Assembly (NCBI GenBank): GCA_003535475.1
Contig: DOHC01000064.1
Coordinates: 1-6,690, forward strand
DNA from: Nitrospiraceae bacterium
GTDB lineage: Bacteria > Nitrospirota > Thermodesulfovibrionia > Thermodesulfovibrionales > UBA1546
DNA: 6,690 bases
Direction: 5' to 3'
Shown here: positions 1-5,879 of the stretch, piece after piece
Layout: each line of letters begins with the position of its first letter
Position numbering within the stretch: position 1 is the first letter of the stretch
Program-made: the position numbers and the translations under genes
The notes under the pieces: generated by a model
The model's database searches: none
What the model was told of the DNA's origin: nothing
Seen by the model: only the letters and a program-made list of their open reading frames with translations

Positions 1-381
1 GCTGACATAAACACCACCTTTGCCTTTGCCGTAATATCATTCTCCCTGATGCATGTCATAGGCATAAAGACAATGGGGCTGAAAAGGTATCTCTCTCACT
101 ACACGGAGCCTTCGTGGATACTGTTGCCAATTCATATCCTTGCAGAATTCACAAGGACCATTGCCCTTGCGGTAAGGCTCTTCGGCAATATGCTCAGCGG
201 TGATATGATCGCAGTAATAATTCTCGGGATAGCCGGCTTTTTGGTGCCTGTACCTTTTGCGCTGCTGCATATAATAATTGGTCTTATTCAGGCATACATA
301 TTCGGAATACTGACCCTTGTCTTTATTGCGGGAGGGATAAGGACTGACCCACAAGAAAACCAGCATCAGAAGGAGGATTAA
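1..381 (+). CDS. atpB: F1Fo ATP synthase subunit a, C-terminal 126 residues (5'-truncated by window edge)
   Basis: This is the membrane stator subunit that forms the two ion half-channels next to the c-ring. The frame is open from base 1, so the N-terminal half lies outside the window; the visible part begins ADINTT, a conserved stretch of subunit a. The essential stator arginine is seen in the motif VRLFGNMLSGD, at bases 175-177 (E. coli Arg210). Asp replaces the E. coli Glu219 nine residues later. The last helix region carries His and Gln seven residues apart in HIIIGLIQAYIF, matching E. coli His245 and Gln252. Hydrophobic segments follow one another, then a short charged tail ends at TAA. 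The next gene, subunit c, starts two bases later, and its ribosome site lies inside this gene's last codons. Identity as subunit a is very secure; assignment to the alternate N-type rests on the operon context. Confidence 0.96.
   Translation, partial: ADINTTFAFAVISFSLMHVIGIKTMGLKRYLSHYTEPSWILLPIHILAEFTRTIALAVRLFGNMLSGDMIAVIILGIAGFLVPVPFALLHIIIGLIQAYIFGILTLVFIAGGIRTDPQENQHQKED
371..376 (+). promoter_or_regulatory. Strong ribosome binding site for atpE
   Basis: A perfect AGGAGG lies six bases before the ATG of the c subunit, inside the end of the subunit a gene. It is the strongest such site in the ATPase genes here. That fits the need for many c copies per complex, an inference from known ring stoichiometry. 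Confidence 0.85.
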
Positions 382-382
382 A

Positions 383-649
383 ATGGATTCAATGACCTTA
401 GTAGTGCTTATTTCAATTATCGTAGCAGGCGTCACCATGGCAATCGGCGGCTATGGTCCGGCACAGGCGCTAGGCAAGGCGCTGACAAGCGCAATGGACG
501 CAATGGCGAGACAGCCGGAGGCGTCGGCGCAGATAATGAGGACCCTTTTCGTGGGCATGGCTATTATTGAGTCCATAGCAATATATGCCTTTGTAATCGC
601 CCTGATTATACTCTTTGCAAACCCGCTTATAAGTCATTTAGTGAAGTGA
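383..649 (+). CDS. atpE: F1Fo ATP synthase subunit c (ring proteolipid), alternate/N-type operon
   Basis: An 88-residue hairpin membrane protein that forms the ion-driven rotor ring. Two hydrophobic helices (about residues 5-30 and 53-80) flank the polar ARQPEA loop at 42-47. The ion-binding carboxylate is Glu63 in GMAIIESIAIYAF, followed by Ser64 and Tyr68. Aligned without gaps to the Na+-binding Ilyobacter tartaricus c subunit, Glu63, Ser64 and Tyr68 match Glu65, Ser66 and Tyr70. The Gln32 position is Leu30 and the Thr67 position is Ile65, so two Na+ ligands are missing. N-type c subunits usually carry a Glu/Gln at the first site. Proton coupling is therefore more likely, though not proven. 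The gene sits between atpB and the long b subunit, with strong initiation signals. Confidence 0.96.
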   Translation: MDSMTLVVLISIIVAGVTMAIGGYGPAQALGKALTSAMDAMARQPEASAQIMRTLFVGMAIIESIAIYAFVIALIILFANPLISHLVK

Positions 650-650
650 G

Positions 651-1391
651 ATGAAAGTCAACATCTGGACATTGATTTTTCAGGTAATTAATTTCTTCGT
701 ACTCGTCTATATCCTTAAAAGGGTCCTCTATAAACCCGTGAAAGAGATTATGGAGAAGAGGAGGAATGCCGTTGCAAGGAGCATTTCCGAAGCTGAGGGG
801 ATAAAAAAAGAGGCCGCTGTCGCCCTTGAACAAAACCGTCTCGAACTGCAAAGACTGAAAGAGATGCGGCAGGAACTGATGGATAAAATGGAAAAGGAAG
901 CCGGGGCGGAGAAGGAAAAGATTCTTAAGAAAGCCGAAGAGGACGCCCAAAAGCTGTTGGAAAAAAGGCAGGCAGTGCTGGATATGGAAACGAAGAGGCA
1001 TGAGGAGGAATTAAGGGACAAAGCGATAGACCTTGTTGAATCTTTCAGCGCCATGCTTTTGAAAGATATTACCAATGAAGACATGCACAAGGCGGTCATT
1101 GAAAGACTTAAAACGGATATCCCCCGCATTGTCGGAGAGATCAAGGACACCGCCGGACAGGATCAGACAATAAAAGCCGAGCTGATATCGGCTTATCCGC
1201 TTTCGGAGGATGAGATAGATAAATTAAGAAACAGGCTTTCACCCGCCCTGAACAAAAAGCTGACACTTGAAACTTCCGTGGATGCTGAACTCATTTCAGG
1301 GGCAAAGCTGAAGTTTGCCGGCAAGACATATGATTTTTCAATAAAGGGACAGATAGGCGCCTTCATGGACAGGATCCGGAGATATGCATAA
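651..1391 (+). CDS. atpF: F1Fo ATP synthase subunit b with delta-like C-terminal domain (alternate F0 subunit B)
   Basis: This is the peripheral stalk subunit, 246 residues against about 156-170 for ordinary b. A single membrane helix lies near residues 5-25, followed by the b-type motif KRVLYKPVKEIMEKRR and a long charged coiled coil to about residue 125. The C-terminal part, about 170-246, resembles the end of subunit delta: an AYPLS segment, then SVDAELISGAKLKFAGK and a final amphipathic helix. No separate atpH gene lies between this gene and alpha, so one chain probably both anchors in the membrane and contacts the top of alpha. This extended form is typical of the alternate or N-type operons. 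It starts one base after the c stop, and its TAA shares one base with the alpha ATG (TAATG), pointing to translational coupling. Confidence 0.92.
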   Translation: MKVNIWTLIFQVINFFVLVYILKRVLYKPVKEIMEKRRNAVARSISEAEGIKKEAAVALEQNRLELQRLKEMRQELMDKMEKEAGAEKEKILKKAEEDAQKLLEKRQAVLDMETKRHEEELRDKAIDLVESFSAMLLKDITNEDMHKAVIERLKTDIPRIVGEIKDTAGQDQTIKAELISAYPLSEDEIDKLRNRLSPALNKKLTLETSVDAELISGAKLKFAGKTYDFSIKGQIGAFMDRIRRYA

Positions 1392-2905
1392 TGGAAAAAG
1401 CGATTCCTGATTTCTGGGAAAAGTCAAAGAAAGAGGCTGAGCAATACAGATTTGCCCCAAAGGTAATGGAAGAGGGAACGGTAATCTCTGTCGGGGATGA
1501 TATTGCCCACATATCCGGCCTTTTCAGTGCAAGGCTTTATGAACTCCTCGAATTTGAAAGCGGAGATTCAGGCATCGCATTTGATCTTGACAGGGAACAT
1601 ACAGGTGTAGTGATTCTCCGGAATAAAAAGGGGGTAAGAGCAGGCGACAGGGTCTACAGCACGGGACGGGTTATTTCTATCGGTGTCGGAGAGGAGCTTC
1701 CCGGAAGGGTGCTCGACGCCCTCGGCAATCCGCTGGACGGACATCGTGTCCCACGCGCTGAAACATTCTATCCGGTAGAGAGGGAGGCGCCATCCCTTAT
1801 TCAGAGAGACTTCGTATCAGACCCCCTTTATACCGGCATAAAGGTAATAGACGCCCTTCTCCCCATTGGAAAGGGACAGAGGGAGTTGATAATAGGCGAC
1901 CCGTCTTCAGGAAAAACGGCCATTGCGGTAGATACAATTATTAACCAGAAAAGGAGTGATGTCATCTGTATTTATGTTGCAATAGGACAGAAAAGGGACC
2001 ACATCCTGAAGGTGATGAAGGAGATAAAACAGTATGGCGATGCTTCCAAAACCGTATTTATTACTGCTGATGCCACGGAAACCCTCGGGCTTCAATATGT
2101 CGCACCCTACAGCGCCACTGCCATCGCCGAATATTTCTGCGACAGGGGAAGAGATGCGCTCGTTGTATATGATGACCTGTCAAAACATGCCAATGCCTAC
2201 AGGGCTCTCAGCCTTTTACTCAAAAGACCTCCGGGCAGAGAGGCATACCCCGGTGATATTTTCTATCTTCACTCAAGGCTCCTTGAGAGGCCAGGAAAGC
2301 TGAATGAGAGATACGGAGGCGGTTCCATTACTGCCCTCCCCATCGTAGAGACCCAGCAGGGCAATATCTCCGCCTACATACCCACAAACCTTGTCTCTAT
2401 AACCGACGGACAGATATATATGAACACACTTCTGCTCAACAAAGGGATCAGGCCTGCCATAGATGTGGGAAAATCCGTGTCAAGAATCGGGGGTAAGGCG
2501 CAGGTCGAGATAATGAAGGAGGTTGCGGGCAGGCTGAAAATAGACTACTCACGGTTCCTTGAGGTCGAAGTCTTCACAAAATTCGGCATGAAGATAGAAG
2601 AAGAGACGGCAAAACTGATAACAAGGGGCGAGAGGCTCAGAGAGATTTTAAAGCAGCCGGAATTCCAGCCGCGGACAATTGAAGAAGAGGTTCTAAGTCT
2701 GATGATAGTTGAATCAGGTATCCTCGATTCTGTTGAACTTGCGGCGGTCCGGGACCGATGCAGGGAAATAATGGCAACCGTAAGAGAAAAGCTGCCTGAT
2801 ATACTGCAGGAAATCAGAGATAGAGGGCGATTAACAGATACCGATAAAGAGAGATTAATTGGTCTTATAACCGCTTACGAACCATTGGCCAATAAAACGG
2901 AATAA
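1391..2905 (+). CDS. atpA: F1 ATP synthase subunit alpha (alternate/N-type)
   Basis: The 504-residue non-catalytic nucleotide-binding subunit of the F1 head, normal for the family. An N-terminal beta-barrel comes first (about 25-95). The P-loop GDPSSGKT lies at 169-176 with Lys175 and Thr176. The Walker B region is ALVVYDDLSKHANAYR with Asp261, then RPPGREAYPGD at 279-289. The arginine finger is in SVSRIGGKAQ (Arg365), which reaches the catalytic site of beta. A helical C-terminal domain follows. The P-loop has Pro-Ser where most alpha chains have Arg-Gln (GDRQTGKT). The KHANAYR stretch instead of KQAVAYR agrees with alternate-type alpha chains as I recall them. A GGAG at 1378-1381 lies nine bases before the ATG, and the start overlaps the b stop by one base. 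The catalytic beta gene is not in the window. Confidence 0.96.
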   Translation: MEKAIPDFWEKSKKEAEQYRFAPKVMEEGTVISVGDDIAHISGLFSARLYELLEFESGDSGIAFDLDREHTGVVILRNKKGVRAGDRVYSTGRVISIGVGEELPGRVLDALGNPLDGHRVPRAETFYPVEREAPSLIQRDFVSDPLYTGIKVIDALLPIGKGQRELIIGDPSSGKTAIAVDTIINQKRSDVICIYVAIGQKRDHILKVMKEIKQYGDASKTVFITADATETLGLQYVAPYSATAIAEYFCDRGRDALVVYDDLSKHANAYRALSLLLKRPPGREAYPGDIFYLHSRLLERPGKLNERYGGGSITALPIVETQQGNISAYIPTNLVSITDGQIYMNTLLLNKGIRPAIDVGKSVSRIGGKAQVEIMKEVAGRLKIDYSRFLEVEVFTKFGMKIEEETAKLITRGERLREILKQPEFQPRTIEEEVLSLMIVESGILDSVELAAVRDRCREIMATVREKLPDILQEIRDRGRLTDTDKERLIGLITAYEPLANKTE

Positions 2906-2922
2906 CCGGATATTGAGATAAT

Positions 2923-3756
2923 ATGGGCACAAGGGACCTGGAGCAAAAAATCAAGACTTTTGAGGACATTCACGATATAGTGAATGCCATGAAGGCCTAT
3001 GCGGGACTGAACATTAGAAAAACAGAGGAGTACGTATCAACAGTAAGGACCTTTGAGCAGAATGTCTTTTATGCGCTGGCAGGCCTCATTGCCAACTTTC
3101 CGGTGATGACTATTCCTGAACGGACTGAAGGCAGGAGGGTACTGATAGTATTCGGCTCGGATCAGGGACTTTGCGGAGCTTACAACGACAGGATCGCGGA
3201 TGTTGTCTCAAATATCGTCAAAGATGACGACGCCCTCTTTATTATAGGCAGAAGGCTGAAGGCCACTGTTGAGCAGAGAGAACTCAGGATAACGGATTTC
3301 ATGGAATCTGCAGTGAGCTTTGAGAGCATAAGAGATATGATGGAGACATTGCTTGTAAAGATAATGGCTGTTTATTCCCGCGCTGACTTTTTTAACCTTA
3401 CCGTTGTGTTTACAACCATTATAAAAAACAGGGCGGAGATAATAATGGAGCAGATACTTCCTCCTGATATGAAGAGGATCGGGCATGTGGAGTTTCCGTT
3501 AATAAGACCCCTGATATATCTTAAGCCGGAAGTGATATTTGAAAAGCTTGTCCAAGAGATCCTGTATATCAGTGTTTACAGATGCTATATTGAAGCCATA
3601 AGAAGTGAAAACTGGTATAGAATAAGGAACATGGAGAGCGCATCGGAAAATATAACTAAAAATATTTCCGATCTTGAGGCGGCACAGAGATACCAGCGAC
3701 AAGAGCAGATAACCAGTGAAATACTGGAGATACTGGGAGGAAGCAGGCTTGTATAA
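2923..3756 (+). CDS. atpG: F1 ATP synthase subunit gamma (alternate/N-type), last ATPase gene
   Basis: The central rotor shaft, 277 residues. The N-terminal helix holds IVNAMKAYAGLNIRKTEEYV (positions 19-38), equivalent to the conserved KITKAMEMVA helix of ordinary gamma. The middle Rossmann-like part has the hallmark FGSDQGLCGAYND (77-89). The C-terminal helix has RQEQITSEILEILGG (259-273), the end that pairs with the N-terminal helix inside the alpha-beta ring. It follows alpha after 17 bases with only a weak ribosome site, so coupling to alpha translation is likely. In ordinary operons beta and epsilon follow gamma. Here neither does: the next gene is an unrelated membrane protein, which matches the N-type order ending in atpG. 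The start is chosen because it places the N-terminal helix at the usual distance from Met. Confidence 0.94.
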   Translation: MGTRDLEQKIKTFEDIHDIVNAMKAYAGLNIRKTEEYVSTVRTFEQNVFYALAGLIANFPVMTIPERTEGRRVLIVFGSDQGLCGAYNDRIADVVSNIVKDDDALFIIGRRLKATVEQRELRITDFMESAVSFESIRDMMETLLVKIMAVYSRADFFNLTVVFTTIIKNRAEIIMEQILPPDMKRIGHVEFPLIRPLIYLKPEVIFEKLVQEILYISVYRCYIEAIRSENWYRIRNMESASENITKNISDLEAAQRYQRQEQITSEILEILGGSRLV

Positions 3757-3796
3757 AATACATTAAAATTGCAGAAGAGCTAAAGATACAGAATCC
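3757..3796 (+). other. Short gap between ATPase operon and RseC-SmsCB cassette
   Basis: Forty AT-rich bases with no stem-loop and T-run that would act as a terminator. A TAAAAT at 3764-3769 could be a -10 element, but no matching -35 lies 16-18 bases upstream. There is no good ribosome site close to the ATG at 3797; the nearest purine run (AGAAGAG, 3773-3779) is 17 bases away. Read-through from atpG is therefore the simplest reading. Confidence 0.5.
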
Positions 3797-4237
3797 ATGA
3801 TTGAAGATACAGGCATAGTGAGAAAAATTGAAGGCGACAAGGCATATGTTGAAGTGGAGCGAACTTCTGCCTGCGCGCAGTGCGGGCTTCAGGAGATTGA
3901 AGAGTTGGCGGCAGGAGGAAAAGTTGTATTTGAGGCCTTTAACATGATAAGGGCCAATATTGGAGACAGGGTGAAGGTGCAGGTCCAATCAGTGGCTTTT
4001 ATGAAGGCTTCGGTCTTTATTTACGGCATTCCTGTTCTGTTTTTGATAATCGGAGCTATACTCGGATTCTATCTTGCAGGAATGTTTGATAAATCTACTG
4101 ATGACATGAGCGCCATTTTTGGTTTAGTTGGCTTTATCATCGGGATATTCATTCTTTTTCTCTTTCGGAAGAAAGGTGCGAAAAAGGAGTACATGCCGGT
4201 AATCGTGGAGGTTATAGTAAAAGATGCCGCTGATTGA
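3797..4237 (+). CDS. RseC/MucC-family membrane protein (SoxR-reducing-system type)
   Basis: A 146-residue protein of the RseC/MucC type. The N-terminal cytoplasmic part has the family pattern: GIVRKIEGDKAYVEVERTS followed by a CAQC pair (Cys26, Cys29). Two membrane helices follow at about 71-95 and 104-124, separated by a short loop, then a basic patch (RKKGAKK) and a polar tail. Many relatives carry four cysteines in this cluster; this one has only the CxxC pair. In E. coli RseC works with the Rsx complex to reduce SoxR, and it also tunes sigma E; relatives often sit beside Rnf genes. No rnf or rpoE gene is visible here. Instead the gene overlaps an iron-sulfur assembly ATPase by 14 bases, so a redox role tied to iron-sulfur assembly is an inference from context. 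The family call is fairly secure; the function is not. Confidence 0.82.
   Translation: MIEDTGIVRKIEGDKAYVEVERTSACAQCGLQEIEELAAGGKVVFEAFNMIRANIGDRVKVQVQSVAFMKASVFIYGIPVLFLIIGAILGFYLAGMFDKSTDDMSAIFGLVGFIIGIFILFLFRKKGAKKEYMPVIVEVIVKDAAD
4207..4212 (+). promoter_or_regulatory. Ribosome binding site for smsC inside rseC-like gene
   Basis: GGAGGT lies eleven bases before the ATG at 4224, within the coding end of the upstream membrane-protein gene. It supports the 4224 start and initiation coupled to the upstream gene, since the two genes overlap by 14 bases. Confidence 0.65.
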
Positions 4238-4940
4238 AATTAAAGGACTCACCTTCCATGCAGGCGACAAAAAAATTCTCGATGATTTCTCCATGACCAT
4301 TGAGTCATCCGAAGTCCATGCCCTTTTAGGTACAAACGGCACAGGTAAAAGCACCCTCGCGTATTTGATAATGGGATGCGAAGGGTACATGCCGTCATCA
4401 GGTGAAATAATATTTGAGGGCAAAACGATAAACACCCTAAAAATCCATGAACGGTCAAAACTGGGCATAACCATGGCATGGCAGGAGCCGGTGAGGTTCG
4501 AGGGGATCTCCGTGAGGGATTACCTTACTTTGAAGAGGACCGACGTTGATCCTGCTCATTATCTTGAAATGGTTGGACTTCATCCCGAACTCTACCTTCA
4601 CAGAATGGTTGACAAATCCTTAAGCGGAGGCGAGAGGAAACGGATTGAGCTTGCATCCATTCTTGCATTGAATCCAAAACTTGCTATCCTTGACGAACCG
4701 GATTCAGGGATCGACATGCTTTCTACTCAGGATATAGTCAATGTCATTAATGCGTTCAAGAACAATTGTTCATCTGTACTCTTGATTACGCACAGGGAGG
4801 AGATCGTGTTAATTGCCGACAGGGCTTCCCATATCTGCAATGGGAAAATAGTCTGCACTGGCAATCCCGAGAAGGTGGCTGAATACTATAAATCAAGAAA
4901 ATGTCTTGTCTGCGATGGGGAGGTGTGCGCCTATGTCTGA
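4224..4940 (+). CDS. smsC: SufC-like Fe-S cluster assembly ATPase (SmsC type)
   Basis: A 238-residue ABC-type ATPase that should drive the adjacent scaffold during iron-sulfur cluster assembly. Features in order: Walker A GTNGTGKST (36-44, Lys42), Q-loop at WQEPVRFEGISV (Gln87), signature LSGGERKRIE (133-142), Walker B LAILDEPDSGID (153-164, with Asp157 and Glu158) and the switch His190. The ERKRIE and DSGID forms are SufC-like rather than those of transport ATPases, and no permease gene is near. The C-terminus ends in KCLVCDGEVC, a CxxCx4C set (Cys227, Cys230, Cys235) that classical SufC lacks. It overlaps the membrane-protein gene upstream by 14 bases and the scaffold gene downstream by 8. 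The C-then-B order with a short scaffold, and no SufS, SufD or SufE, matches the minimal SmsCB system described in archaea and anaerobic bacteria. Confidence 0.87.
   Translation: MPLIEIKGLTFHAGDKKILDDFSMTIESSEVHALLGTNGTGKSTLAYLIMGCEGYMPSSGEIIFEGKTINTLKIHERSKLGITMAWQEPVRFEGISVRDYLTLKRTDVDPAHYLEMVGLHPELYLHRMVDKSLSGGERKRIELASILALNPKLAILDEPDSGIDMLSTQDIVNVINAFKNNCSSVLLITHREEIVLIADRASHICNGKIVCTGNPEKVAEYYKSRKCLVCDGEVCAYV
4917..4925 (+). promoter_or_regulatory. Ribosome binding site deciding the smsB start
   Basis: GGGGAGGTG lies seven bases before the ATG at 4933 and is located in the last codons of the SufC-like gene. It favours the ATG at 4933 over the in-frame TTG at 4906, which has no comparable site. 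Confidence 0.8.
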
Positions 4941-5868
4941 TCTTGATACGTTGATGAAGGCATATGGAGAGGCAGGAGGCGACAAGGCTATCCTTGAAAA
5001 TAATGAGATAGCGCACCTTGTCGCGAGCGGACATAAAATATTAAGCTCTAATAAGGTTGAAGGCATTGAAGTAAATGCAAAGGAAACACTTACTGGCATC
5101 TCTGCAAGAGTCATTGTCAAAGAGGGATTCAAAATAAAGAACCCTGTTCACCTCTGCTTTGGAATTCTGCATAAAAAGGGAACACAGAAAATAAAAATGG
5201 ATATAAAATTAGAAAGTAACAGTTCCGCTCATTTCATCGCACACTGCATATTCCCAAAGGCTGAAAAGGTGAGGCATATAATGGATGCTGTTGTAGATAT
5301 AGGCGAAAATGCAGAGATGAGATATTCAGAAACACATTATCACGGATTATACGGCGGTATTAAAGTAGTCCCCAAATCAAATGTTAGAGTCGGCAAAAAC
5401 GGAAGATACTCTACAGACTTCACATTGACATCGGGAAGGGTTGGAAAGCTTGATATTGATTATTCCGTTGAAGCGGAGGAGAACGCTGTAACGGAACTCA
5501 CGGCAAGGGTCTTCGGACACGCTAATGACGAAATCAATATAAAGGAAAGGGTTGTGCTGGCCGGCAAGAATTCAAGGGGATTGATAAAGACAAGGGTTGC
5601 CCTTGAGGATGAGGCAAAGGCAGAAGTCACAGGCATCACAGAAGGTAACGCAGAAGGTGCAAGAGGACATGTTGATTGCATGGAGATAGTAAAGGATAAT
5701 GCAGTTGCAAAAGCAATCCCCATTGTAAATGTTACAAACCCCTTAGCCAAGGTTACTCACGAGGCGGCAATAGGAAGCGTTGATAAGAGACAGCTTGAAA
5801 CTCTGATGGCGCACGGGCTGACGCCCGAAGATGCAGTGGATGTGATTGTAAAAGGGATACTTAAATAA
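4933..5868 (+). CDS. smsB: Short SufB/SufD-like Fe-S assembly scaffold (SmsB type)
   Basis: A 311-residue SufB/SufD-family protein, much shorter than classical SufB (about 480-495) and SufD (about 420). It should form the beta-helix scaffold that binds the ATPase and holds the nascent iron-sulfur cluster. The middle is rich in short alternating beta strands. The C-terminal family core reads RGHVDCMEIV (from about 244), then PIVNVTNPLAKVTHEA, then LMAHGLTPEDAVDVIVKG, the last being the helical end that docks on SufC. Cysteines are at 75, 105 and 249; Cys249 is within one residue of E. coli SufB Cys405 by hand alignment, and His276 lies in the conserved HEA. The ATG at 4933 is chosen for its strong ribosome site and the ATGTCTGA overlap with the upstream stop. 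No cysteine desulfurase or SufE/U lies in the window, so the sulfur source is unknown. Confidence 0.86.
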   Translation: MSDLDTLMKAYGEAGGDKAILENNEIAHLVASGHKILSSNKVEGIEVNAKETLTGISARVIVKEGFKIKNPVHLCFGILHKKGTQKIKMDIKLESNSSAHFIAHCIFPKAEKVRHIMDAVVDIGENAEMRYSETHYHGLYGGIKVVPKSNVRVGKNGRYSTDFTLTSGRVGKLDIDYSVEAEENAVTELTARVFGHANDEINIKERVVLAGKNSRGLIKTRVALEDEAKAEVTGITEGNAEGARGHVDCMEIVKDNAVAKAIPIVNVTNPLAKVTHEAAIGSVDKRQLETLMAHGLTPEDAVDVIVKGILK

Positions 5869-5879
5869 ACCATGTAGTG

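Noticed and set aside
464..466. Gln28 of the c subunit as the missing first Na+ ligand
   Set aside because: A gap-free alignment through the ARQPEA loop puts Leu30 at that place; Gln28 is two residues earlier and would face away unless the helix is shifted.
627..1150. Open minus-strand frames opposite the b subunit gene
   Set aside because: They mirror the charged coiled-coil coding of atpF, giving Ser/Phe/Leu-rich sequence without any family motif or initiation signal.
3764..3769. TAAAAT as the -10 box of a promoter for the RseC-like gene
   Set aside because: No sequence resembling TTGACA occurs 16-18 bases upstream, and AT-rich matches are expected by chance.
4906..4932. TTG start that would lengthen the SmsB-type scaffold by nine residues
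   Set aside because: No ribosome site precedes it, while the ATG at 4933 has GGGGAGGTG at a seven-base spacing and an 8-base overlap with the upstream stop.
4224..4940. Transport-type ABC ATPase
   Set aside because: The signature and Walker B surroundings (ERKRIE, DSGID) are SufC-like, and the partner gene encodes a SufB/D-type protein, not a permease.
5460..5750. Open minus-strand frame opposite the scaffold gene
   Set aside because: It is a low-complexity Ser/Ala/Thr-rich shadow of a well-supported gene on the other strand.
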